Below, piece after piece: positions 45,434 through 53,329 of a stretch of 64,000 bases of DNA. The notes below the pieces were generated by a model. It saw nothing but the letters and a program-made list of their open reading frames with translations, ran no database searches and was not told the DNA's origin. Origin of the DNA: Myxococcales bacterium (GTDB lineage Bacteria > Myxococcota_A > Bradymonadia > UBA7976 > UBA1532); assembly GCA_020633555.1 (NCBI GenBank), contig JACKDL010000010.1, positions 1 to 64,000 of the forward strand, read 5' to 3'. Positions within the stretch are counted from its first letter, which is position 1. Each line of letters begins with the position of its first letter. A program made the position numbers and the translations under genes.

Positions 45434-48400
45434 TCCAGCGGGCCGCGGGGCGCACCCGCGGCTGGGAACGGCGCGCCTTCGCCATGGCGGCCAACGGCGG
45501 GTGATCGTAGCCGCCTCCGTCCGCGTCCAGGTAGATGGGGTTGGTGAAGGCGATGGGCCGCTGGCTGCGGCTGTGCATCACCGGCCACATCACCGACGAG
45601 CCGCGCACCACCACCACCAGGTAGCCGTCGGCGTCGGCGGTCAGCGGGATCTCCGCGACCCCGCGGCGGCGGGCGTGGCGGGTGGTCCCCTCGGCCACCA
45701 CCTCGGCCTCGCCCAGGCTCAGCGGCACCTCCACGGCGATGGGCAGCGGCGATTGATCGGCCTCGCCGCCTGGCGGCGCCGGCGGGATGTCGCGGATGAC
45801 CTGCACCGTGTCCACGCTCATCCAGGCGGGCACCTCGGCTTCGACCCGCAGCGTGAACGGCTCGCCCGGCTGCACACGCAGGGTGTCGCCCAGGGTGGCG
45901 CTGGCCTCGCCGGCCTGCGCCGTCACCCGCAGCACGGGCCCGCCGCTGCCGAAGGCACGCCCCTGGTTCACCGCCATCACGAAGGCCTCGCGGTCGAAGG
46001 TGGCCGGCGCGTCGTTGCCCTCGCCCACCCACACGAAGGTGCGCGGGCCGCCGCCCTGATCCTTGAGCTGGTTGTGGGTGTCGCTCACCGCCGTGCCCGT
46101 GGGCGTGAAGCCGCGGCCCACCATGGTCAGCCACCAGCGGGCCCGCCCGAAGAAGCTGGCCTGGCCGAAGCCGTTCATGATCTCCATGGCGTTGAAGCCC
46201 TCGTCCCACAGCCCGCTCACCGGATCCGCCGCCTCGGGCGGCAGCCGGAACTGCTCGGGCGGGGCCTCGCTGGTGCCCGCCAACACGTCCGCGCGGATGG
46301 CCCCGAAGTACCCACCGTCGGGGTGGTTGACCTGCACCACCTGGGCGCCGGGCTGGTCGTTCATCCACGCGAAGATGTCCTTCGGCGGCCGCCCCGGGCC
46401 CTCGCCGCCGGCCCAGTCGAAGGTGCCGCCATTGCGGCTCTCGGCGTCGCGCGGCAGCGGGAAGCCGTTGAAGTGCCCGTAGTCGAAGGTGGTGAGCTCG
46501 ATGCCCACCAGGCTGATGAGCTCGGCGCCGGCCCCCAGGGCCTCGATGACCGGCGCGTAGTCGGTGATGAAGTCGTGGTCGGTGCTCACCAGCACGTCCA
46601 CGCCCTCGCCCATGAAGTTGCGCACCCGGTCCGTCAGGCTCACCGGGCTGTCGGGGCTGTTCACCGAGTGCACGTGGAAGTCGCCGCTGAGCCAGCCGGC
46701 GCTGTCCACCACGTGGGCGATCTCGGCGTCCAGCTCGGCGGCCTCGCCGGGCGCCAGCGTCACGGGGGCACCCCCGTCGGGCACGGCGTCCGCCGGCCAC
46801 ACCGACCACTCGATGCCACGGCTGACCACCACCCGGTAGTCGCCGGCGGCCAGCGGGATGCGCACCTCACCCTCGGGCCCGGTGTACTCGATGGTGGCGG
46901 TTCCGCCGATGGGCCCGTCGAAGGTGATGTCGCGGTCCACCGCCTGCGGCGGGTTGGGGCAAGCCCCCTGGCACAGCACGGTGATCTTCGCCGGCGTGGG
47001 GGCACCGGCCGGCGTGCGGACCCGCACCGTCAGGCTCGACGGCGGGGCCAGGGTCAGGGCCACGGGCTCACCCCCGGGGGCCACGTCCGCCGCGCTCGCC
47101 GCTCCGCGATCGGGGGCCCAGGCCCGCACCGTGTAGGCCCGGTCCGCGGGCACGTTCAGGGTGGCCGTACCGTCGGCACCGGTGGTGGCCTGCGAGAAGG
47201 CACGGCCCGCCGGGTCCAGCGCGGTGACCCGCACCCCGGGGGCGCCGGCCATGGCGTCGCTCACTGTCACCTGGATGGGCTGCGTGGGCAGTCCCAGGAA
47301 GGCCCAGGCCGGCCCCAGCAGGGCGTCCACCTGCTGGCCAGGCCCCACGAAGTGCTTGTGGACCCGCGCCTCGACGGCGCCGGGGGCCAGGTGGGCCAGC
47401 CCAGGCAGCGACGGCAGCCGGTTGGGCCGGGCCACCAGCGTGCCGATGACCTCGCGGGTGTGGGTGAGCGTCACCGCCACGCCCGCCACCGCCACGTAGG
47501 CGCCGCCGGCCGGCAAATCCACCACGTCGTCGGGCGGCAGTACGGGCGCCGGGACGATGGCGTGGCCCCCCTCGTCGCCCACGAAGGCCAGCGCCACGAA
47601 GGGATCCCCGTTGCCCACGTTCTCCAGGCTCAGCCCGCGGTAGCCGTAGCCGCCGTAGGGCCCGGCCGGGTTGAAGAACCGCACCGAGCCGCCCGAGTCG
47701 ATCAGGTGGCTCATGGGCACGTGCAGGTCCTCGGCGCCGTCGTTGCGGATGGCGGTGATCACCGTCAGCCCCGTGTCGTCTGGGCTCAGCACGTACCACT
47801 GGGTGATGGCCAGCGGCAGGATGCGGTCGGTGTCGTAGCCGAAGCTGATGGGCACCGGCGAGAAGCTGGCGATGAACCCCGGCAGGTTGATGAAGTCGAG
47901 CAGCGCCGGGCGGCCGGTCACCGCCAGCACCGCGGCGCCCCCTTCGGCCCCGTCCTGCACGATCTCGAAGCGCTCGGGCTTCAGCGTGATGCCCAGGTTG
48001 AGCAGCGTGCACACCTCGCCCACCACGTCCTGGCCGCCGTCCCGCCAGGCCCCGTCGATGACGTTGCCCCCCCAGGGGCACGGCCCGATGGCGCGGCTGA
48101 AACCCTCCACCACGAACCGCACCCGATCGTTCTCGAGCACGTAGTCGCCCGCTCGACCCTGCGCGACGGTGCCCGCGACCAGGTCCTCGGCGCCCTGCGC
48201 CACGAAGGCTCGAGCCCCCTGCCCCGGGCCCTGATAGGGCGACAGGTCCACGGGCACCCGCGCCGTCTCGCCCGGGCCCTGATCGGGCGCCTCGGCGTCG
48301 GCGGGCCCCGCGTCGGCGGCGGCGTCCGCGGGGGCGGCGTCCGGGCCAGCGTCCGCCGCGCCATCGGCGCCTGCATCCGGGAACACCGCCAGATCCTGAA

Positions 48401-48473
48401 CGGGCGGCGCCACGGGGGCGTCCTCCCCGCAGGCCCACAGGCCAAACGCCACCGCCCACGCCATGCGCCGCAT
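45381..48473 (-). CDS. Lipoprotein with a PHP (CehA/McbA-type) metallohydrolase domain
   Basis: 1030 aa. ATG 48473 follows GGAGGTGGCG; the signal ends WAC. A long Asp/Ala/Pro linker, a beta-sandwich half, and carboxypeptidase-regulatory/Ig-like modules (VRVTALDPAGRAFSQATT, LTVRVRTPAGAPTPAKITV) precede the PHP domain at about 590-860. Metal ligands of PHP hydrolases are visible in order: HVHS, STDHD, GIELTTFDYGHFNG, VNHPDGG, AVSDTH. CehA/McbA-like members cleave phosphoesters or carbamates; an exported one likely acts on extracellular substrates. The last 100 residues are a small C-terminal extension. Confidence 0.9.
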   Translation of the reverse strand: MRRMAWAVAFGLWACGEDAPVAPPVQDLAVFPDAGADGAADAGPDAAPADAAADAGPADAEAPDQGPGETARVPVDLSPYQGPGQGARAFVAQGAEDLVAGTVAQGRAGDYVLENDRVRFVVEGFSRAIGPCPWGGNVIDGAWRDGGQDVVGEVCTLLNLGITLKPERFEIVQDGAEGGAAVLAVTGRPALLDFINLPGFIASFSPVPISFGYDTDRILPLAITQWYVLSPDDTGLTVITAIRNDGAEDLHVPMSHLIDSGGSVRFFNPAGPYGGYGYRGLSLENVGNGDPFVALAFVGDEGGHAIVPAPVLPPDDVVDLPAGGAYVAVAGVAVTLTHTREVIGTLVARPNRLPSLPGLAHLAPGAVEARVHKHFVGPGQQVDALLGPAWAFLGLPTQPIQVTVSDAMAGAPGVRVTALDPAGRAFSQATTGADGTATLNVPADRAYTVRAWAPDRGAASAADVAPGGEPVALTLAPPSSLTVRVRTPAGAPTPAKITVLCQGACPNPPQAVDRDITFDGPIGGTATIEYTGPEGEVRIPLAAGDYRVVVSRGIEWSVWPADAVPDGGAPVTLAPGEAAELDAEIAHVVDSAGWLSGDFHVHSVNSPDSPVSLTDRVRNFMGEGVDVLVSTDHDFITDYAPVIEALGAGAELISLVGIELTTFDYGHFNGFPLPRDAESRNGGTFDWAGGEGPGRPPKDIFAWMNDQPGAQVVQVNHPDGGYFGAIRADVLAGTSEAPPEQFRLPPEAADPVSGLWDEGFNAMEIMNGFGQASFFGRARWWLTMVGRGFTPTGTAVSDTHNQLKDQGGGPRTFVWVGEGNDAPATFDREAFVMAVNQGRAFGSGGPVLRVTAQAGEASATLGDTLRVQPGEPFTLRVEAEVPAWMSVDTVQVIRDIPPAPPGGEADQSPLPIAVEVPLSLGEAEVVAEGTTRHARRRGVAEIPLTADADGYLVVVVRGSSVMWPVMHSRSQRPIAFTNPIYLDADGGGYDHPPLAAMAKARRSQPRVRPAARWITAEDVQAMLRHWGHDH

Positions 48474-48562
48474 CGCCACCTCCGCTCCAACCGGTTGGCG
48501 AATAGGTGACGCGAGCGTGTCAGCGGTTGCAAGGGGACTGCGCCCGCGGGCACGGTGAGGCC

Positions 48563-49042
48563 ATGACCGTCCTTCAGCGCATCGAGGCCCTGCTGGCCGA
48601 GCAGGCCGTCCCCCACCGCCGTCTGGAGCACGCCGCGGTGTTCACCAGCCAGGAGGCCGCGGACATCCGCGGCGAGCCCATCGACATCGGCGGCAAGGCG
48701 CTGGTGATGAAGCTGGGCGATGAGGAGGCGTTCGCGGTGTTCGTGCTGAGCGCGCGGCTGCGCACCCACGGCGTCGCCATCCGCCGGCACCTGGGCCTGC
48801 GGCGGCTGCGCTTCGCTACCCGCGAGGAGCTGCTCGACCTCACCGGGCTGACCCCGGGCTGCGTGCCGCCCTTCGGGCCGCCCATCTTCCCGCACCTGCC
48901 GCTGTACGTGGACGAGAGCATCGCCCGCAACGCGCGCATCGCCTTCAACGCCGGCGACCACGGCGTCAGCGTCATCATGCAGGTGGCCGACTACCTGCCC
49001 CTGGCCGCCCCCACCGCGATCTTCGACTTCAGCCGAGAGTAG
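48563..49042 (+). CDS. YbaK/EbsC-family aminoacyl-tRNA deacylase
   Basis: 159 aa, the normal family length, from ATG 48563. Characteristic features are the Lys in IDIGGKALVMKL, LRFATREELLDLTGL, GCVPPFG, LYVDESIARNARIAFNAG and the closing strand. Members hydrolyse mischarged tRNAs (Cys-tRNA-Pro or Ala-tRNA-Pro) in trans. The next gene starts 3 nt downstream, so at least three genes are co-transcribed. Confidence 0.93.
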   Translation: MTVLQRIEALLAEQAVPHRRLEHAAVFTSQEAADIRGEPIDIGGKALVMKLGDEEAFAVFVLSARLRTHGVAIRRHLGLRRLRFATREELLDLTGLTPGCVPPFGPPIFPHLPLYVDESIARNARIAFNAGDHGVSVIMQVADYLPLAAPTAIFDFSRE

Positions 49043-49045
49043 CCC

Positions 49046-49420
49046 ATGAGCCCCAGCGCAACCCTGGCCTGGCGCTGGCTGCTGGGCTGCCTCACCTTCC
49101 TCATCGGCGTGCTGTTCATCGACGAGGCGCTGGTGAAGCACAAGGACGCCGGGACCATCGCCTCGGCCATCGGCATGGCCCTGCTCGCCGGCGGCTGGCT
49201 CTACGCGAAGCACCGCGCCGTGGCCGTGCTCGTCGCCGGCGTCGCGGGCATGGCGCTGCTGTTCCGCCCGTGGCTGCTGCCCATCACCGGCACCGATCCC
49301 CTGACGAAGATCCCCTACGAGCTGGGGCCCTTCGCCGAACGCAACCTGTACGCCCTGATCCCCGGGCTGATCCTGTGCGTGGCCGCCGGCGCCGTGGCCT
49401 GGCGGGGCCGGCGCCGTTGA
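49046..49420 (+). CDS. Small four-helix membrane protein, unknown
   Basis: 124 aa. Hydrophobic segments are WLLGCLTFLIGVLFI, GTIASAIGMALLAGGWL, VAVLVAGVAGMALLF and ALIPGLILCVAAGAVAW. Between the last two is a short loop with PITGTDPLTKIPYELGPFAERN. No known family assigned. Coupled to the YbaK gene upstream (3 nt) and to the next membrane gene downstream (overlap). Confidence 0.7.
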   Translation: MSPSATLAWRWLLGCLTFLIGVLFIDEALVKHKDAGTIASAIGMALLAGGWLYAKHRAVAVLVAGVAGMALLFRPWLLPITGTDPLTKIPYELGPFAERNLYALIPGLILCVAAGAVAWRGRRR

Positions 49421-49797
49421 ACCGCCGCCAACGGTGGTTCGTGCGCGGCACCCAGGCCGTGTTCACCCTATGGTTCGCCGGGCTCAGCGTCTACGCCTTC
49501 GGCTTCGAGCAGCAGCCCGAGCCCGGATCGGCCATCGTCCTGCCCATCCTGACGGGTGTCATGGCGCTGTCGTGGTCCACCGTGGGCTTCCCCGCGCTGG
49601 GCGTGGCCGTCGCGGGCGTCCCCGGGCTGGTGGCGCTCGCCCGGCCCTGGGTCTGGCCCATGGTGCGCCACGACGCCGAGGGGCGCCCGTGGGAGCCGGG
49701 CCTGTTCGAGGCCCCGCACCTGGGGCTGACGCTGGCCGGCCTGGCGCTGTGCGGCCTCGCCGGCCTGCTGGTCTGGCGGCACCGTCACCCCGGCTGA
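49417..49797 (+). CDS. Small membrane protein, paralogous in layout to its neighbour
   Basis: 126 aa from TTG 49417, whose TTGA overlaps the upstream TGA stop. Three or four membrane segments (AVFTLWFAGLSVYAFGF, SAIVLPILTGVMALSWSTVG, LGVAVAGVPGLVAL, LGLTLAGLALCGLAGLLVW), with a loop containing RPWVWPMVRHDAEGRPWEPG in the position of the neighbour's loop. It shares organisation and the RPW...P pattern with the preceding protein, so the two may be a duplicated pair. Function unknown. Confidence 0.68.
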   Translation: MNRRQRWFVRGTQAVFTLWFAGLSVYAFGFEQQPEPGSAIVLPILTGVMALSWSTVGFPALGVAVAGVPGLVALARPWVWPMVRHDAEGRPWEPGLFEAPHLGLTLAGLALCGLAGLLVWRHRHPG

Positions 49798-49905
49798 ACA
49801 CCACGCCAGACACACCCGCCGCAAGCGCCTGATTTTGAAGCGTTTCCCAAAAAACCGCACAGAAAAACGCTACACCGCGCGCAGCCCGCCGATGGAGAAC
49901 GGTGA

Positions 49906-49926
49906 GCCCCCGCAGAGCGCGGGGGC
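49906..49926. other. Stable hairpin in the leader before the paralogue pair
   Basis: An 8-bp perfect stem GCCCCCGC / GCGGGGGC with a 5-nt loop lies 21 nt before ATG 49948. It follows an A/T-rich patch (49832-49872) that is unusual for this window and carries a 7-bp inverted repeat (agcgttt ... aaacgct). The patch may hold a promoter and the hairpin could act on translation or end the preceding transcript; neither is demonstrated. Confidence 0.35.
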
Positions 49927-49947
49927 ACTCTCAGCGGGAGCATCGAG

Positions 49948-50781
49948 ATGGGACGGACGCTGAAGGCGCTGCGCCGCCGCGCGGGCGGGCACACGGGATC
50001 GCAGCCGAGCGGGGCGCGACGGGCGACGCCCGAGGAGGTGCTGTTCGAGTACCCCCAAGGGGCCAGCCACATCTTCCATGATCTGGGCCTGCTCACCGAG
50101 CCCCAGCCCGGCGCGCTGCCGCAGGCCCCGCGGGTGGCGCCGGCCGCCGCGGCGGAGGCGGCGCGGCGCCTGCGGGCCTGGCTGGCCGAGCACCCGACCG
50201 AGCGGGCCGCGGCGCGGCACCTGTGGGCGGGCGCGCTGGAGGACGCGCGCGGGCCGGCCCGCCACATGCTGCTGAGGGTCATCGACGACTGGCGAGTCTG
50301 CGACGCCGGGTGGCCGCACACGGTGGCCGCCGCGCTCGCCGTGGCCGCCGAACAGGCCGGCGAGGCGGACATCGCGGCCGCCCTGCACGCCATGCACCGC
50401 TCGCACCTGCTCGGCTGGCAGATCACCGGCGACGACTGGGACATCGACCACACCGAGCGCCCGCCCCAGGTGTTCGAGCTGACGCGGCTGGGCAGCCACG
50501 ACACCGTCTGGGCGCACTTGCCGGGCCTGAGCACCGCGCCCGAGCTGTTCATCCAACTGGCCGCCCGGCTGTGGCCGGCCGGCGATGGCACCTGGCACGC
50601 GGCGCCCGGCCTGCTGCCCTTCGCCGTGGAGCCCGAGTTCGAGCCCCCGCCGCCTGACGGGCCGCAGGCGGGGCGCGTGGTGGTGGAGAGCTGCGCGCTG
50701 ACCTGGGCCCAGGCCTGGATGGCCGGGCGGTCGAAGGTGGCCGCCTGCGAGGCGCTGTTGCCGCAGGAGGGGGCGCGATGA
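49948..50781 (+). CDS. Unknown protein, first of a tandem paralogue pair
   Basis: 277 aa, no signal peptide or membrane helix. The N-terminus is basic (MGRTLKALRRRAGG). A helical region includes LPQAPRVAPAAAAEAARRL, VIDDWRVCDAGWP and HAMHRSHLLGW, then a beta-rich part with ARLWPAGDGTWHAAPGLLP. These stretches recur in the next gene at similar places, so this is a duplicated family. The stop overlaps the next start as ATGA at 50778-50781. I recognise no known domain. Confidence 0.7.
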   Translation: MGRTLKALRRRAGGHTGSQPSGARRATPEEVLFEYPQGASHIFHDLGLLTEPQPGALPQAPRVAPAAAAEAARRLRAWLAEHPTERAAARHLWAGALEDARGPARHMLLRVIDDWRVCDAGWPHTVAAALAVAAEQAGEADIAAALHAMHRSHLLGWQITGDDWDIDHTERPPQVFELTRLGSHDTVWAHLPGLSTAPELFIQLAARLWPAGDGTWHAAPGLLPFAVEPEFEPPPPDGPQAGRVVVESCALTWAQAWMAGRSKVAACEALLPQEGAR

Positions 50782-51584
50782 GCGAGTGTCAACCCTTGGT
50801 GCCGGTGCCGCAGAGCCAGGACGAGGCGCGGCAGCGCATGCACGAGGCCGCGGACTACGCGGAGCGCATGTTCCGGGCCTCCTTCGAAGCGTCGATGATG
50901 GGCTACACGGGCGCGCCGCTGCCCCAGGCCCCGCACGTGGCGCCCGCCGCCGCGGCCGAGGCGCGCCGCCGGGTGGCCCAGGTGCTGGCGGACCGCGAGG
51001 CCGACGGCCACCTGAAGGGTCACCGCAAGGCATTCCTCCGCTTCCGCCGCGGCATGGACGCCCGGCAGGTCGCCATGCACCGCCGGCTGGTGGACGACTG
51101 GCTGGTGTGCGATCTGGGGTGGCCCCGGGCGACCCTCTGCGCGGCGCTGGCGGTCCAGGCGGCCCGCGAGGGGGCTGACGACGTGGCCGAGGCCCTGATG
51201 GCCATGCACGGCAGCCAGCTCATCGACTTCGAGGTGGTGGTCCGCCCCCGCAGCAAGCGCGCGCCCGGGCCGCGGGCCCTGGGCCTGGTGCGCCTGAGCA
51301 CCGACGAGCTGGTGTTCGCCTCGGCGGTCCCCCTGACGGCCCAGCCCCCCGAGGGGACGTGGCTGCAGGGGCGGCTGTGGCCCGCCGGCGACGGGCGCTG
51401 GACCCTCGCGCCGGGCATCGTCGTCCGCCAGGGCGAGGTACACCTGTGGCCGCAGCCCGACAGCGCCCACCTGCACCCGCTGGAGGTCCACCAGCGGCTG
51501 AGCCGAGTCCTGGGCGAGTGGGAGGCCGAGCTGCGCCACAGCCAACGACTCGCGCGCCTGCTGCCCAAGGACGAGCCGGACTGA
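50778..51584 (+). CDS. Unknown protein, second of a tandem paralogue pair
   Basis: 268 aa, soluble. Shared with the preceding protein: LPQAPHVAPAAAAEARRR, RRLVDDWLVCDLGWP, MAMHGSQLIDF and GRLWPAGDGRWTLAPGI. It has its own acidic N-terminus with helices and a C-terminal helix (LHPLEVHQRLSRVLGEWEAELRH). Translational coupling through ATGA implies the two act together, possibly as a heteromer. Confidence 0.7.
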   Translation: MSECQPLVPVPQSQDEARQRMHEAADYAERMFRASFEASMMGYTGAPLPQAPHVAPAAAAEARRRVAQVLADREADGHLKGHRKAFLRFRRGMDARQVAMHRRLVDDWLVCDLGWPRATLCAALAVQAAREGADDVAEALMAMHGSQLIDFEVVVRPRSKRAPGPRALGLVRLSTDELVFASAVPLTAQPPEGTWLQGRLWPAGDGRWTLAPGIVVRQGEVHLWPQPDSAHLHPLEVHQRLSRVLGEWEAELRHSQRLARLLPKDEPD

Positions 51585-51695
51585 AGGGACCGCGCCCACC
51601 GCCGCAGGCCGCCGGAAGGCGACCGTTGGCGGGCCCACCGATCCACCCTACTGTGACCGCTCACGACGCCACCGACGGCGCAGGAGAGGTCACAG

Positions 51696-52358
51696 ATGGG
51701 CGAGCCCACGATCGCAGTGCTGGGGACGGGGATGGTCGGTCAGGCCATCGCGGGGAAGCTGGTGGCCCTCGGCCACCCGACGGTGATGGGCTCGCGGCGG
51801 GCCGACCACCCGGGGGGCCAGACCTGGGCGGCTGCGGCCGGTCCCAAGGCGCGGCTGGACACCTTCGCCGCGGCCACCGCCGCCGCCGAGGTGGTGTTCC
51901 TGTGCGTGAAGGGCGAGCACGCGCTGGCCGTGCTCGAGTCCATCGGCGCTGCGGCCCTGGCGGGGAAGGTCCTGGTGGACCTGACCAACCCCCTGGACTT
52001 CTCTAAGGGCATGCCACCCACGCTGTTCGTCAGCAACGACGACAGCCTGGGCGAGCAGATCCAGCGGGCCTTCCCCACGGCGCGGGTGGTGAAGACGCTG
52101 AACACGCTGAACTGCGATCTGATGGTGAACCCCGGCCGACTGCCCGAACCCACCGACGTGTTCCTCAGCGGCAACGACGGTTCGGCCAAGGCCACGGTAC
52201 GGGGACTGCTGGAGTCCTTCGGCTGGGCCCCGGACCGCATCACCGATCTGGGCGACATCACCACGGCCCGGGGCACCGAAGCCTGGCTGCCGCTGTGGAT
52301 CCGGCTCTGGGGCGCCTTCAAGTCCGCTGACTACAACCTGCGGCTGGTCCGCGGCTGA
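51696..52358 (+). CDS. NADPH-dependent F420 reductase-like oxidoreductase (NADP-binding)
   Basis: 220 aa with GGAGAGGTCACAG before ATG 51696. The N-terminal Rossmann motif VLGTGMVGQAIA and the phosphate-binding MGSRRAD suggest NADP. LVDLTNPLDFSKGMP, RVVKTLNTLNCDLM and a C-terminal W-rich helix are typical of the family that includes F420-dependent NADP reductase and ferric-reductase-linked proteins. Cofactor F420 use cannot be proven from sequence. Confidence 0.88.
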   Translation: MGEPTIAVLGTGMVGQAIAGKLVALGHPTVMGSRRADHPGGQTWAAAAGPKARLDTFAAATAAAEVVFLCVKGEHALAVLESIGAAALAGKVLVDLTNPLDFSKGMPPTLFVSNDDSLGEQIQRAFPTARVVKTLNTLNCDLMVNPGRLPEPTDVFLSGNDGSAKATVRGLLESFGWAPDRITDLGDITTARGTEAWLPLWIRLWGAFKSADYNLRLVRG

Positions 52359-52374
52359 CGGACGCGCTCGGCCC

Positions 52375-53142
52375 CTACCGCTCTTCGGTGCGGATGTACT
52401 GGTTGTTCTGGTCGTAGATGTCCACCCGCTGCTTCGGCGTGGCGCCCATGTTGTTGATGATCCCCATCATCATCTGGTGCCGCTTGCGCTGCAGCTCGCT
52501 GGCCTGGGCGTTCTGGCGCATGACCCGGTTCTGCTCGGGGGCCAGGCAGGTGTCGAAGGCCACGTGCCCCGGGCTGCCCGCCTGGGGATCACACACGGCC
52601 TGGCAGTCCAGCCCCGCGAAGCAGGTGAACACCGTGGTGCTGAGGCTGCCCCCGGCCTGGGTGAACTCCTCGACGCAGGTGGGCTTGCCACACCCGCAGG
52701 CCTGGCTCTTGGCGCAGGCAGCCTGGATCGCGCCCGCCTGACCCGGCGCCAGCGGGGCCGCCGGGCCGGGCACGGCCGCCGGCGCGGGGGCGGCGGGGAC
52801 CGGCGGCACCGCCACCGGCGCCGCGGCAGGTGCATCTGGCAGGGCCTCGTCGCCCATCCCCAGCGCCTCGTCGCCCCCCCCGAAGCCCGCCGCCAGGCAC
52901 CCTTCGAAGGCCGCCGCCGCCTCCTCACCCGGGGAGCAGGTGATGTTGCAGGGGATCTTGGCGAGGCAGGCGTAGACCGCCGCCGGGGCGCCCGCGGCGG
53001 TGAGCTCGGTCACGCAGCTCGGATCCGGGCACCCACACTTCGCAGCGTGCTGGCAGGCGTCCTTGATGGCGACGCTCGCGCTGGGCGCGGCGAGGGTCAA
53101 CGTGGGCCACAGGCACAACAGGCTGATCAGTCGAACGAGCAT
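52375..53142 (-). CDS. Exported Cys-rich protein with an internal duplication
   Basis: 255 aa with AGGGAGGGAAGAG before ATG 53142 and a signal ending TLAAP. Two homologous modules occur at about 30-85 and 135-195: ACQHAAKCGCPDPSCV ... CLAKIPCNITC and ACAKSQACGCGKPTCV ... CFAGLDCQAVC, joined by an Ala/Pro linker. The even number of cysteines in each suggests two or three disulfides. The C-terminal part has no Cys (LQRKRHQMMMGIINNMG). Divergent from the next lipoprotein across 187 nt. Confidence 0.78.
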   Translation of the reverse strand: MLVRLISLLCLWPTLTLAAPSASVAIKDACQHAAKCGCPDPSCVTELTAAGAPAAVYACLAKIPCNITCSPGEEAAAAFEGCLAAGFGGGDEALGMGDEALPDAPAAAPVAVPPVPAAPAPAAVPGPAAPLAPGQAGAIQAACAKSQACGCGKPTCVEEFTQAGGSLSTTVFTCFAGLDCQAVCDPQAGSPGHVAFDTCLAPEQNRVMRQNAQASELQRKRHQMMMGIINNMGATPKQRVDIYDQNNQYIRTEER

Positions 53143-53329
53143 CCTCTTCCCTCCCTGGATGGATCGCGATGGGACCCGGCTAGCAAACCGCGGGCCGTGG
53201 ACCGCCCCCTTGCGCGCCCGGTCCGGGCGTTTCCACGAGGTGACAGCCACCGCCTCTGTCGGGCACCGGGACGACATCCCCCGGGCCCCGTTGCGCAGAT
53301 TCCGGCATGCTGCGGCCGAGGAGGCGCAG

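Noticed and set aside
49832..49872. Sigma-70 promoter in the A/T-rich patch
   Set aside because: A TTGAAG box exists but no -10-like sequence at proper spacing.
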